From Calliopum simillimum (lineage: Eukaryota > Arthropoda > Insecta > Diptera > Lauxaniidae): DNA of 64,000 nucleotides. Location of the stretch: the NCBI GenBank assembly GCA_951812925.1, contig OX638370.1, positions 113,474,897 through 113,538,896 of the forward strand, in the 5' to 3' direction. Shown here one piece after another: positions 10,490-22,614 of this stretch. The position numbers and the translations under genes were made by a program. The stretch's first letter is position 1. Every line of letters starts with the position of its first letter. The notes beneath the pieces are model-generated. The model was not told the DNA's origin and made no database searches. It worked only from the letters and a program-made list of their open reading frames with translations.

Positions 10490-11920
10490 TAAATAAATGG
10501 ATATGCCACGCACCCAAAATCTTTCGTCTTTTGTATGGGGGCTGAAGTATCTTATCATTAAAGAATCATAACTCGGAAAATAAGAGTCCTATTAGAAAAA
10601 TCAGCAAGGATATTTTGATAAGGAAGATTATCCAGATCCGTATACCAAATTTCATCAAAACATGACGTACCATTTGCGAGAAATAGCATTTAATGTATTT
10701 TACTTGTATGGGAGGTTCCACGCGCACCGGCGAATTTGGCCTACTTTCAGTTTGTAGGTGCCTAAGACCAAGTAGACTCTCTACAGTTAAATTCAGAAAG
10801 ATTGCTTTAGTGGTTTTCTTTTTATAGCGTATTATATTTTTGTGCGCGGTGCCACGCCCTTCTATGAGTTTTCCCAATATAACGGCATATCACATATTAA
10901 TACTTGTTTTTAGGGGTACAATCTCTTAAATTGTCATTAAAATTGTTGGATTCGTTTTTGAGTAATATTGAATAAAAATTTTCAGTGGTTAAAAAGGGGG
11001 CGTGGTAATTCTTCGTTACCGCCCACTTTTCGGTTATAACAATATATTAATAAGCAGTACCTACATACGAAATTTCATTAAAATATCTTGTAACATTTGC
11101 GAGAAATAGCATTTAACTTATTTTGCTTGTATGGGAGGTTCCACGCGCAACGGCGATATTTCGCCCGCCTTCAAACCAGAGATGTTCTATAGGAATTAGG
11201 CTCCTCACACTTAATTTCAGAATGTTTGCTTTATTAGTTTTCTTTTTATAGTGCTTTTTCCCAATATAGTGATGTATCACATATTAATACTTGTTTTTAG
11301 GGGTACAATCTCCTAAATTTTCATTAAAATTGTTGGAGTCGTTTTCGAGTAATATTGAATCAAAACTTTCAAGGGCTGAAAAGCGAGCGTAGCACTTCTT
11401 CGATTCCGCCCACTTTTTGTTTGTTTCAAGGTATTATCAAGCCGTACTCGCTCACCAAATTTCATCATAATATCTTGTATAGTTTGCGAGTTATGACTAA
11501 ATCAAATTTAAAATTTAGGGCAGTGCCACGCCCCCTGGTGAGTGTTTACAAAGATCAAATCTAGCGCATTCTTCATTGTATGCTAGTATCTAACTCTATT
11601 CCAAGTTTCATTAAAATCGCAGTAGCCGTTTTCGAAAAAAAATATTGGCACAGAAATAAGTATAAAAAAACAAACAAACATACAATTTTAGCTCGTATAA
11701 GAAGAGAAGATTTGTATTTACGACATATATATTTTTCGTGTTTTCAAAAAAATAAATTTATATCTCTGAAAATATTTAACGGACATGTATGAGATTTGGT
11801 ATATGTATTAGGAGTATTGGGACAAATAATGTCCAATGGAAAAATAGGCGGTCTGCGTCCTTAAAAAACGTCATATGTCTGAAACTATTTAACGCACAAA
11901 GATGATATTTGGTATGTAAA
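10490..11920. repeat. Degenerate tandem of GTGCCACGCCC-type modules
   Basis: Modules recur with strong divergence: TATGGGAGGTTCCACGCGCA at 10708 and 11131, then CATTTGCGAGAAATAGCATTTAA (10671, 11095), TTTTTAGGGGTACAATCTC (10910, 11296), and a CGTGGTA/CCGCCCACTTTT block (10998, 11390). The part at 11740-11920 is the inverse of the module at 26398-26510 (ATATTTAACGGACATG, ATTTGGTATAT). Open frames across it are repeat-derived. Confidence 0.6.
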
Positions 11921-13510
11921 TAAATTTTATAAATTTATTTGCCCCGGTCTCTTTACAAGAGAATGTGTTAGCGACGCACACCCGGAAATGCTATTGTAGT
12001 ACTTAGTAAAAAAAAAATTATATCTGCATTTGTGACGCCATCACTGTGTCAGACTGCGTACTTATCAGCCGTTTTAGTAGTAAATGCGAATGCCGCGGGT
12101 GATTGCTAAATATGGTAATTTTCATTGAGAGAAGATTTACTACAAAATTATACAAAATAAAACACTTTATTAAAATTACAATGTCTTAAAAAAAAATCGA
12201 TAAATGCAGAAATCATAAAAGCATAAATAATTAATTGCAGAAAAGTAAATAGGAAAAAAAAAAAAACAATTAAATACTAAATACCAAATGCAACTGATAA
12301 ATAAAGACATTAAAATTATGATGATATAAAAACATAAAAAAGAACTGCTGGAGTAGCAATAAATTAAATTTATCGATATATGGCATACGCAGGCAACACT
12401 CCACATTGTGTACTTGTGCCCTAAACTCCTCTACATGTGGGTACGAATAAAACGCTTCACTACCATTGTCAAACAAAATATATCACTTTAATATTGTGTA
12501 TAATTTTAAATGATAAGTAAATTGTTTTTCAAAAAAATAAAGCAAAAACAAAAAATAGGTACCCACTGAATAATAAATGGAAAAAATTAATTCTGCTGGA
12601 AATACAATCGATAAAAATTGAAACTAATTACAATATAACTATTTTGTAACAACACAAAAGTGCAATGGCAAAAAAAAAGACAAAGTAAACATATACAAAT
12701 ACGTGTGTCTGTATGTTTGCTATATGTAATACAATATCTTGAAAATTATAGCAGATAGCAGCAGCAGCGTCGTGCAATAAATGCACAAAGTAATTATAAT
12801 AAATCAATTCTGTCGGTGGTGTCCTCAGGGTTTTTTGTATTTTGCTTTTCAAAAAAACATACATATAAACGTATCTACATACATACTTATACATTACGGC
12901 TTACACTATACTAAGTGTACTATTGTATGTATGTTTGGGCTTTAAACTTTGTTTTGTAGGTGTAATTTTCATTATTAATTTTTAGTTTGATGCTTTAGTT
13001 TGAACGAAACGCATGTGCTGTAGGTAAATGGATGTCAACTGACAACCCGATGACAGCATTTGAACACACATTTTTCCATAGTGTTCTCATTTATTTGCAA
13101 AGAAGAAAACAATCATTTTGAAAAACCGATTACTTGAAAACTTATTTTTTTATAAAGCTTTAAAGAAAACTCATTTTTGTTTAGAAAAATCCACAAAACT
13201 AAAACAATCCAAAATTCGTCTTTGTACACAGCAAAAAGTTTGGATGTAAAATTCAAACCAAATTGGAATCTATGCTTCAATTTGGTATACATTTAAACTA
13301 TTTTGGTTTAAGTTTTATAGTATCACTATATAAAAATCTTTTATACTTTTTTGTATAAAATTTGTATAGAATTTCGTATGAAAGTATTTTAAACCATTTT
13401 ATATCAAATCCATATTACGCTTATATAAACCAATCTACTTACGTACAGTAAATTCCATTATAAAAAAATATTCAACTAACAATAATTACATATGAAGCAA
13501 AACACATCAA
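11921..13510. other. AT-rich non-coding DNA, no gene seen
   Basis: A-rich and T-rich runs and CAG triplets (near 12758) are present. There is no supportable gene, and minus-strand frames at 12176-12894 are low-complexity. Confidence 0.5.
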
Positions 13511-13518
13511 GTGTACTA

Positions 13519-14858
13519 TAGCTATGGGCTTAATAACGACTTTTCGATTTTTATACCCTGCGGTGGTTTTTTATGTGAAGTTCGATAAGAGGTGAGTGAG
13601 CCGAATTTTGGAGGTGTTGGGGTGCGTCTAACCCTTGCCAGATTTGAGTCAAAATTCGAGTTTCCGGGGTTGAAACTCGAAAAAAGCTCCTGGCTGCCAA
13701 TCAGTTGCACTTACAGGCATAAAATGTATGATCAACCCCCATTAGATTTCCCACCCCAACATTTTCTCCAAACATACTTACCCCCTATCTCCACCCCCTA
13801 GCGTCACTCCCATATAAGCCTTCATTTTCATGACATTTTTATAAAATCGGCCTCCGCCACCCCCAGGCTAACCCTACATTGTTCAAATGTATGAGCTACC
13901 CCTATTATTTTTTCTGCCCCACCATTTTCTCGAAATACACTTACCTCTTATCTCCACCCCGTAGGGGTGCTCCCATACAAAAATACATATATTTATGTTA
14001 ATTAATAAACATTTTTGCTCTCATCACCCCTACTGCTCCCATAGTGCTACTTATTGAGGTAAAATGTATGACCGACCCCCATTAGTTTTTCCAGCCCGAC
14101 AATTTTAGCAAAGATACTCCGCCCTCTAGGCGTCCTCTCATACAAAAGCACAAAAAAACAAATGAATTTATTTGTTTTTCTTACAAAGTCGCATCCCGTG
14201 TTGCTATTATATAAGAGCACCCCTAGAGGGCAGAGATAGGGGGCAAGTATGTTTAGTAAAATTGTTGGAATGGAAAAACTAAGGGGGGTCGGTCATACAT
14301 TTCACCTCCCTAAGTAGCACTTTGGGGGCGGTAGGGGTGATGAGAGTAAAAATGTTTGTTAATTAACATAAATAGGAGTATTTTTGTTTGGGAGCACCCC
14401 TACGGGGTGGAGATAGAGAGTAAATATGTTTCATGAAAATGATGGGGCGGAAAAAATAATGGGGGTAAGTCATACATTTGAACAATGTAGGGGCAGCATG
14501 GGGGTGGTGGAGGTCGATTTTATAAAAATGTCAAGAAAATGAAGGCTTATATGGGAGCGACCCTAGGGGGTGGAGATAGGGGGTAAGTATGTTTGGAGAA
14601 AATGTTGGGGTAGGAAATCTAATGGGGGTTGGTCATACATTTTATGCTTGTAAGTGCAACTGATTGGCAGCTAGGAGCTTTTTTCGAGTTTTAACCCCCG
14701 AAACTCCAACTTTGACTCAAATCTGGCAAGGGTTAGATCCACCTTACCCCCTCCAAATTTTGGCTCACTCACTTTTTCATCGAACCTCACATAAAAAACC
14801 ACCGCAGAGTATAAAAAGTTTATTTTTAAAAATGTCCATACACACTAGCCCATAGCTA
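13519..14858. mobile_element. Foldback element with 8-bp target duplication (hAT-like)
   Basis: The ends TAGCTATGGGCT and AGCCCATAGCTA are inverse and are flanked by a perfect 8-bp duplication, GTGTACTA (13511-13518 and 14859-14866). Almost the whole 1340 bp is one imperfect palindrome centred near 14190. For example, the left GGTGGTTTTTTATGTGAAGT (13562) pairs with the right inverse near 14785, and CAGATTTGAGTC (13639) pairs with GACTCAAATCTG (14714). TA-starting ends and an 8-bp duplication fit the hAT superfamily. P elements and Merlin also make 8-bp duplications, so hAT is an inference. No transposase is encoded. Confidence 0.85.
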
Positions 14859-14866
14859 GTGTACTA

Positions 14867-15580
14867 ACTGAACATTTTTTTATCTCCTATTTCACTCCCA
14901 ATTTGGCAATATGGTAGTTCCAATGTGCAAAAACAATAATCCGGGTAGATTTCGTACTAGTAGAATTTTTTGTAAAAATACAGGGTATTGAAGTTGGCGT
15001 TTTTAGTCATTTGCATTAAAAGGATGTTTTTTTCAAAAATTTATAGCTTACACCAAAGTTTGTAAATTTATATATCTAAGTAACTGGTCCTATTCATTTT
15101 AAAGTGTTCTATTTATAAAAAAATATTACTTGGGAAAATGATGTATGACTCAAGATAGGATTCGATCGCTGGATGAGAGTTTTTGGCTTTTGAACGCCCG
15201 CGGTTGGCAAAACTCTATTTTTACTCAAGAGGAAGGCATCTTACGAAAAAAGTGTACTAGGCATAAAATGCTAAGTATCATCTAAAAAATACGTGTGAAA
15301 TTTTTGGGAATTTTTTTTTTTTGCATTATTTTCGAAAAAATTTTGAAAAAAAAAATTTTTCGAAAATTATTTTAATATTTTCCATTCAAGCCAGGTAAAA
15401 CTGAATGCAAATTTTTCAATATTCACAACAACACATAAGCCTGAAAAAAGTTTAATGCACAAAGAGAAAGACAAAAAACAAATCACTGGCACATGTTTTT
15501 TTTTGCTTTGCTTTCGTTTCACTGACATCGCACCAAGGATGACAAATGTGCTTTTCTTTTTTGTACCAAATAGAAAAAAA
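14867..15580. other. Non-coding, with one copy of AAGGCATCT repeat
   Basis: The block at 15232-15310 (AAGGCATCTTACGAAAAAAG, then AAATGCTAAG) is related to both arms of the inverted repeat at 29608-29835. No gene is visible. Confidence 0.5.
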
Positions 15581-16380
15581 AACTAGTAAGGGTGTTACCT
15601 TTGTCCTGGCCAAACATTAAATACCCTACACAGCAGTATTTTGAAAATTTTGCTAATATGGGAGGTGCCACGCCCTCCAAATTCACCCAGTTTTTTCTCA
15701 GAGTTTGCATTTATAGTTCTTAGTATTTAAGTGAAATTTGGTTGGATTATCTGAAAAAATATTTTCAGAATAGCGTTTTGAAGCTTTTGCTTATATGGGA
15801 GGAGCCACGCCCTCTTGTCCGATTTTATCCAGTTTTTGTTTAAAGCTTGCATTTATAGTTTTTAGTGTCCGAGTCAAATCTAGTTTGATTATCTCAAAAA
15901 ACGCTTTCAGTACAGCGTTTTGAAGCTTTTGCTTATATGAGAGGTGCCACGCCCTCTTGTCCGAATTCGACCAGCTTTTTCTCAGAGCTTGCGCTGACAA
16001 TTCGTAGTATTTATGTGTATTTTGGTTGCATTGTTGTGAAATATACTCCATAGTTTGCATTTTGAAAATATTTTTTGTATGGGCGGAAGGCGTGTCCGTT
16101 GATCAATTTCGCTCATTTTCAATCCCCCGAGCTAGCTTTGACGACGGAGGCTGTGTACCAAATTGCATTGAATTATCTTGCTTAGTTTTCCCAAAAAATG
16201 TATTTCCACACACAGCCGTTACCCAGCAAGCCAGCCAGACAGACGGACATGGCTATATCGACTCAGGAGGTAACGCTGATCAAGAATATATATACTTTTC
16301 CATATCTGCCACGCCTCCTTCTCTGCGTTACAAACGGAAGGACAAAGTGAATATACCCTGGGTGTAGGGTATAAAAAATA
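15581..16380 (+). repeat. Interspersed repeat family X, copy 1
   Basis: This block of about 800 bp recurs in the same orientation at 39123-39876. It starts AACTAGTAAGGGTGT and ends in the hairpin TATACCCTGGGTGTAGGGTATA. The interior is three to four tandem units of about 125-130 bp, each with GGGAGGTGCCACGCCCTCTT, CCAGTTTTTG, AGAGCTTGCATTTATAG and TATAGCGTTTTGAAGC. A distinct 3' module follows (GGGCGGTAGGCGTGTCCGTTG-like, GCCAGCCAGACAGACGGA, GGCTATATCGACTCAGGA). Similar 3' modules are common in fly genomes; I cannot name the family. A partial third copy is at 63273-63340. Confidence 0.75.
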
Positions 16381-16774
16381 CTAAAAGCTTCCAAAAAGTA
16401 CCAAAACTTCAACAGATTCAAGTTTTGCATTAAAATAAAGTTTTATTGAAAGAAAAACATATATTTTGTAGAAGTGTATGAGCAAATATAAATCTATGTA
16501 TATATTAATACGCAAGGCAAAAATTTGTCCTACCTTTTTTATTATGTTAGAAATGGAGCATGACTTTGAATTATACACCATTAGAAAGGTATTTGTTTAT
16601 GAATGTGGACAAAGTTAAAATTATTTTAATATTTTGCCATTAAGCCAGGGAAAATGGCAAATCAAATGCAAAATTAAATGCAAATTTTTTAATATTAACA
16701 ACGACAAAATACGTAGTCATACAAAGATAAAAAGAGGATACCGCAAGAGAAACACAAAAATCTGACTGATATAC

Positions 16775-17390
16775 GAAAATTATCCTGATTAAAAATTTGC
16801 TGTGAAAGCATATTTCCAAATGAAAAAGCTATGGAAAGCTGTTCAGGGATCTGAGACTAATGCAGAAAAGTTACTCGAAGCGAAAGCAGAGCTGATTTTG
16901 CTAGTTGACAAATGCAACTATGCTCATATTCGAGAATGTACAACAGCGCAAGATATTTGGAAAACTTTTGAAACCATATTTCAAGATTCTGGACTTCTAC
17001 GGAGAGTCGGAATGATCCAAAAGTTCTGCTCAACCAAGCTTAGTGATTTTGCAAGTGTTGAGGAGTATGTTAATGATGTACTTAATACTGCACATCAATT
17101 ACGTGGTGTAGGACTCAACGTGGACGAAGAGTGGACTGGTTCAATGATGCTGGCTGGCCTCCCAGATGTGTGAAAGCCTATGATAAGGGGTATACAAAGC
17201 TCAAGCATTAAAATATCTGGTGATTCCATTAAGACGAAACTAATTCAAGACGTCAAGATCGAACATGAATCTGGAGAAACCGCTCTAGCTGGAAAACAGT
17301 ATCAGAAGAGAAAACCAAAGAATTTCAAAGGTCCAAAATGCTACAACTGTCCTTACAAAAGAATGATATCAAAATTTATCAAATAAGTTT
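16775..17390 (+). mobile_element. Ty1/copia-like gag remnant
   Basis: The reading frame resembles the N-terminal capsid part of copia-type gag. A KFAVKAYFQ motif follows the Asn-Tyr-Pro-Asp start region, then LWKAVQG, IWKTFETIF and AGLPD, and a basic stretch leading into KCYNC, the start of a CCHC zinc knuckle that is then lost. Stops interrupt it at 16790-16792 (where Trp is usual) and 17171-17173, both in one frame, so it is a decayed copy. No protease, integrase or LTR was found nearby. A TA-type MITE begins 8 bp after it. The copia-like call is from family knowledge; confidence is good for the gag type and low for the clade. Confidence 0.75.
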
Positions 17391-17397
17391 TTTATTA

Positions 17398-17943
17398 GAG
17401 TAGAACGGGGTAATGTCGTGCAGGGGGTAATGTCGTACACTGGCTGTTTTAGCCCAAAGAATTGAATGATATACCAACTGTTCGTAAGGTAGGGACCTGC
17501 TGACGTACTGAGCTTATGCATATAATACTAGCAATTTTCACCAGTTCGTCTCTACACAGTAATTTTTTTTTCAAAACGCACGCTTTCGGGACGATAAAAG
17601 TGTTTTTTCATCGGGTCAGAAAAATAATTTTCCTTGTGGGAAAATATACCAGGTAAGTGTTTTCTGAAACGAAATATCCTGCCAAAGAAAAGAAGTATTT
17701 GGTTTTCGAAAAAAATTTTGGGCTTCACCGAGTTATCGAAGTTGACCTTTAAAACGACCATTGGGGTAATGTCGTGCACATTCACTTACACAAACACAAT
17801 TTCTCGCTACACAAATGTTGTTACCCATGAATGTAACCAATGAAATTATCTTTCGATCGGATGCTTACTCGTTGCATTCGCTTGAGATGTACGGCTTTAC
17901 GAGCATGTCAAAGTTGAGTGCACGACATTGCCCCGTTCTACTC
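17398..17943. mobile_element. 546-bp MITE with TA duplication and repeated terminal motif
   Basis: The ends GAGTAGAACGGGG and CCCCGTTCTACTC are inverse and flanked by TA (17396-17397, 17944-17945). The inverted match continues through TAATGTCGTGCA with one mismatch. The 16-mer GGGGTAATGTCGTGCA occurs at 17407, as a one-base variant at 17424, again at 17763, and inverted with one change at 17919-17934. No transposase is encoded. TA duplication suggests Tc1/mariner mobilisation. Confidence 0.85.
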
Positions 17944-17945
17944 TA

Positions 17946-20109
17946 CTCATTAATATTTTTGCCCAAAAAGTTTTGAGAAAATTTTACAAACTGATCTCTC
18001 CTTTACTTTAATTGGAATTATAACTTTTTTTTGTAACAAAGATACGATCTGTCCAAAAATAACCGGTTCATTATATTAATAACACTTTCATTATTGATAC
18101 GCTTGCAATGTTAGCGAAACCATATTGCTAACTAAATTATATTATTAAAAACGACATTAAATTGTAATTAACAATACCGCCATTTTTGTTGTTGTTGTTG
18201 TTTTCACTTGCTACTAATTTTAGTATACAACATGGCGGAAGTAGTGCGCGCACACACACACAGACAGACATCATTGAAATAAAAATGTTTTTATGTCAAA
18301 TTGGAATTTCATATTTACAAGTTAATTTAGCAACAAAGTGATTGATATCTGCACTTATCTATAATTAGTTTTGTATTTTACAACCATTAATGATTTATTA
18401 ACGATAAAATTGTTTGAATGAAAAAATCTTGAAAATTAATGGTATTTTTTTTTTTGATTTTTATTAATTCGGCATAATTTTTTTTATTAGCGAAATAAAA
18501 AACATTTTGTTATTAATGTCAAATGAATCATAAATTTTTTTTATTAAATGACTATTTGATTAGTTAGTAATGCAGTTGTTTGAATACTCAACTTTCACTC
18601 GCATCTAAAAAATTGCAAGGCGAAAGTGCACCCGCTATAAATCTGTCCCAAACTCGTCAAAAGCAGAAATCTATTTTTCTTGTTCCGTCGTAAAATTGTC
18701 CGTCTGTCTGTCTGTCTATTTGTCTGAGCTCTATGTCCGTTTATCTATCTATCTATTAGTCTGTCTGTCTACTTATTTTGTCCAACTGCTAATGTATGGA
18801 AAGTCAAAGTTCATTGATCGACAAATGCGGTTTTTGCTTTTAGAACAAGTTTTCACTTCAGATCACTTCCATTAAATAAATCGCTTTCGAGAAACAATAA
18901 TAATAAAAAAACTAAATATTTTTTTATATTTTTAGGAAGTAACGTAAAAATTCCATTGCACAGCACAGCAAAATATTTATTTGTTTTTCCATCCATCGAC
19001 TCAATACAATTTTTCACTCTGCGCCAAATGGTCTGCATGTCGCATGACCATGGTGGCGTCGTTTTAATGAATTAAAATGCGCTCTCGCTGCCAAATTGCT
19101 CTTCATAACTCATAGATTGTGTCTTGGTGCAGGCAGCAGTGATTGTGCAAGCGATTTATGCAAAATCACGCAGAAATCACGTTTTAATTCGTTCCAAATA
19201 ATGTAAAAAAACGGATAAAAATTGTAGAAAATTATATGGCGATCGCCAGAGTTACAAATGTTGTGATTCGCACAGCATGTGACTGACTGAAAAGCGATTG
19301 CACAGTGGGATGGGTGCGTTTTGAAGTTCGCGCTAAAGTAACTTTATATTTAAGATCTCTTTATTTACAAATCTTTCGAGAAATTTTATCTCGATAATTT
19401 ATTCCCTTATCGAGAAAAAGCATTCACAATAGCTAATATTTCGAGAATGGAATTTCCACTCCCAGCAGGAATAGTTTTTTCTTCGAACTTTCTTCCAATT
19501 TTTGCAAAGAAATAACATGCAGCCCTGGTACTTTCCATTTGATTTGGACAGCAAAGTTTAGAAACAAATGCGCACTAGAGTTTTTGTACCGAAACAACAA
19601 CAAATTTAATTTTTGGACCAAAACTTTTTAAGAAGATAATGTTAATCTAGTCATGCTCTACAAAAGTTGTCTTTAAAATATTATGAAAAAATGAACAGTT
19701 TTGAAGTAACGGGCAGTCAAAGCGACTTCCCTTTTTTTAGTAAATTTTTCGACCTTTGATCGTAAACCGGCTGGGTTTTTTCCACTACCGATTCCAAATT
19801 TTTTTTTGAGATCTTATTTTTTTGACCTCTAATTTCAGGAAATGGACGGGGAGCAAACAAATTCTCAACTTTGCACATTTCATATATCTTGTGGGCGCTC
19901 TAATGCACACATTTTTATATCATTAAAAACAATAAAAAAAAAATTGGTGATGGTTTACAAATTCGACCAGATAAATCTCCAAACCTTCACACTTTGTGAG
20001 AAGCTGACGTAGTAACATTGGTTGAGTGCAAGGAGCTTCTAACTGAGATTGCGTTGCATTATCTTCAAGACAAATCTTTGACGATTCCTACTGAAAAGTT
20101 GTATCAATA
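17946..20109. other. Non-coding, with microsatellites and one dispersed repeat
   Basis: A (CA)n run lies at 18249-18262 and a GTCT/ATCT tetranucleotide tract at 18700-18775. The block 19705-19905 (AACGGGCAGTCAAAGCGACTT ... CTTTGCACATTTCATATATC) is shared with 53370-53510 and 62970-63060. No gene is visible. Confidence 0.5.
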
Positions 20110-20900
20110 TCTAATCGAAAAATCGGTAAAAGCCCAAAAGTATCGAAAAATATCTAAGGTATCGATAAATGACCAACAGTATGGAAAAACATCTAAAATA
20201 TCTGCAAAAGTTCAAGAGTATCGAAAAATAACTAAGGTATCGGTAAATGACCAATAGTATCGAAAATATCTAAGATATCGGTTGGAGTTCAAAAGAATCG
20301 AATAACTAACATATCGGTTAGTGACCAAAAGTATCGAAAACATCTAAGATATCGGTTAAAGTTCAAAAGTATCGAAAAATAACTAAAATGTCGGTAAAAG
20401 TCCAAAAGTATCGAAAAACATCCAAACTATCGGTAAAAGCCCAAAAGTATCGAAAATATCTAAGATATCGGTAAATGACCAAGATTATCGAAAAACATCT
20501 TAAATATCGGTTAAAGTTCAAAAGTATCAAGAAATAACTAAAATATCGGTAAAAGTCCAAAAGTATCGAAAACATCCAAACTATTGGTAAAAGCCCAAAA
20601 GTATCGAAAAAATATCTAAGATATCGGTAAATGACCGCAGACCAAGAGTATCGAAAAACATCTAAAATATCGGTTAAAGTCCAAAAGTATCAAAAAAAAA
20701 AAAAAATAAATAAAAATGTCGGCAAAATTCCAAAAGTATCGAGAAATATCTAAGATATCAATAGTATCGACAACATGTAAGATATCGCTGAAAGTCCAAA
20801 AGTTTGAAGAAACATCTAGAACATCTGTAAAAGCCTAAAAATATCGGAAAACATCTAAAATATCGGTTCCATTCTAAAAGTAATGAAAAAAATCAAAAGG
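20110..20900 (+). repeat. 39-bp minisatellite, about 20 units
   Basis: Units of the type AAAAGTATCGAAAAACATCT + AAAATATCGGTAAAAGTCC repeat with substitutions and small indels. The clean period is 39 bp, a multiple of three, so a frame encoding KYRKISKVSINDQ-like 13-residue repeats stays open at the left end (20018-20257). The frame dies after indels and has no recognised relatives, so it is read as repeat-derived, not a gene. Confidence 0.85.
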
Positions 20901-21769
20901 TCATCTAAGAAAGAATATTTGATCAAAAAGTATCGCTCGGATCTAGTTTCGAGGCTATACCAACGTAAGATCCTGATATAGCTTTTAGAAAAACTAGCAT
21001 AAGTTGGAAATTTTTGAATGGATTTGAAACTATTAGTTTTAAATTAGAGATATTTTACTAAGCTATAAAACTGCCATCCTTTATTTATTTGTGCTTCAAA
21101 TTTTCCCCCTATATTATGGCCGATAACCTTATTATCCATTAAATTTTTTCGAAGAAATATTGAAATAAAAATTTGATCAAAATTTCCACAATAACTAAAT
21201 ATGTTATTCGAATGCTCTCTTGGGACACAATACCGAAAAAGGTGTGTCGCTTCGATTCGCATGCGATTCGACTAGTGGCGCACCAACATTTTCAATCGAT
21301 ATAAGTCTGATGTCTTATAAGAAAGACCTTTTAAACTCTTCTAATGACGACAAAAGGTCAATTGTTTTTTTCAAAAAGCGTATAGTAAAAACGAAATATA
21401 CGCAGAATTCTAAGAAAACTTCCACAAGCAACTATGGGTCTGAAATAAAAACATAACTTCCACCGAGAGACACACATTTGTAAAATTTTTTTTCCTCAAA
21501 CTCAAATCTTTACGTTTCCCCGCGGGAGCTATGTTTTTAGGCGAATGTTCCGTAGATTTCGTTTTTGCTATACGTCTTTTGCTTTTTTTTTGCGCTTAAA
21601 CAATTTGGGCCGACCTAATAAAGATATAAGCAAACTTTCAAGCCTTCAAACATTTGCTTACGAAACGAGCATACTAACTAACTAACTAGAGGTCTGCACA
21701 GAACGTCTTGTTGGTGTTTTAAAAAATTTTGTTTCAAGCTACGTTATGTCTTGTACCCGCTTTTTATTT
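20901..21769. other. Non-coding, no gene seen
   Basis: Nothing supportable on either strand; frames at 21044-21262 and 21220-21456 have no recognisable domain. Confidence 0.5.
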
Positions 21770-22215
21770 AGCAAATACTTCAGTTCAGTGTAGCTTGTAA
21801 ATGTCTTGACATTACTTGGATATGAAAAAAGAGCCAATAAACACTGTACAGAACTGTCTTCTTTGATTTGCTTCAGTTCAGTTCAGTTATAATGTACACT
21901 ACAAAATGCTTCTTTAGTGACAAAACGTAGTTTTCTCTCGCTCCTCATATACCTTTTTTTATTTACGCTCTTTCTCTCTCTCTCACGAAAATGTATGGAA
22001 TGTAAAAATTTTACTGTAGTTTCCTACTCGCACGTTTTACACTGACCTAAAGTATTTGTTTGTATAAAACACTGTACACTGAAGTAATTGTTTAAATCAG
22101 GTTTTTTTTTGACACTGAAAAAAACAAGACAGTGTACTTCAGTGTCAAAATGAAATCAGTGTACAGTAAAGATTTGAATCTTGAATTTTTCGGATCATAT
22201 ACTTCAGTTCAGCTT
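21770..22215. repeat. Cluster of ACTTCAGTGT / ACACTGAAGT motifs
   Basis: Within about 440 bp the motif CTTCAGTTCAG/CAGTGTACTTCAGTG and its inverse recur at about 21778, 21840, 21872, 22068-22085, 22115, 22133-22146, 22160 and 22200. One pair, GTACACTGAAGTA (22074) and TACTTCAGTGT (22137), forms an inverted repeat. It lies 400 bp upstream of the first recognised retn exon. It may be a decayed MITE or a clustered binding site; the sequence does not decide. Confidence 0.4.
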
Positions 22216-22614
22216 AAAATGCGTGAGCAAAAAAAAGTACTTGTCCCACAGTGCAATGATGATCGGAAACTGTGGCGCACGCGAAAGTCGCATGTCGCGT
22301 AGTACATTGATCACATTAGCGTTTGTCGCTGGAAACTCATGTTTAGTATGTTCCACTGCGCTCTTCATTTAAATGCGCCAACTTGAGTTGGTCATCACCA
22401 TCATCTTCAAGTTGGAGTTTCTTTTTTGTTTGTTGTTACCCATTTTATTGAATTTGGTCGCGCCGATGATCATGTTGTCGTTATGGGTACCGATCTTTAC
22501 TTGTCGCAATAAATGTTTCCATTAATTTTATTTCTTTTTGTGCTTGTTACTCCTTTTTATTCATAATTTTTATTATTTTTTCTCTTTTCTCTTCATCCCC
22601 TTCTTTGCGCACAG
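22216..22614. other. Intron sequence leading to a retn splice acceptor
   Basis: The segment ends in a pyrimidine-rich tract (TCTCTTTTCTCTTCATCCCC) and an ACAG acceptor at 22611-22614. The upstream exon is not recognised. The frame open at 22181-22372 has no known motif. Confidence 0.5.

Noticed and set aside
10566..10877. 103-codon minus-strand frame
   Set aside because: It lies within degenerate tandem repeats, and neighbouring units do not preserve the frame.
16026..16367. 113-codon frame
   Set aside because: It lies inside repeat family X. The second copy at 39123-39876 does not keep it open.
18237..18285. Short frame starting CATGGCGG (MAEVVRAHTHRQ)
   Set aside because: It has only 16 codons, mostly from a CA microsatellite. 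A good start context alone is not enough.
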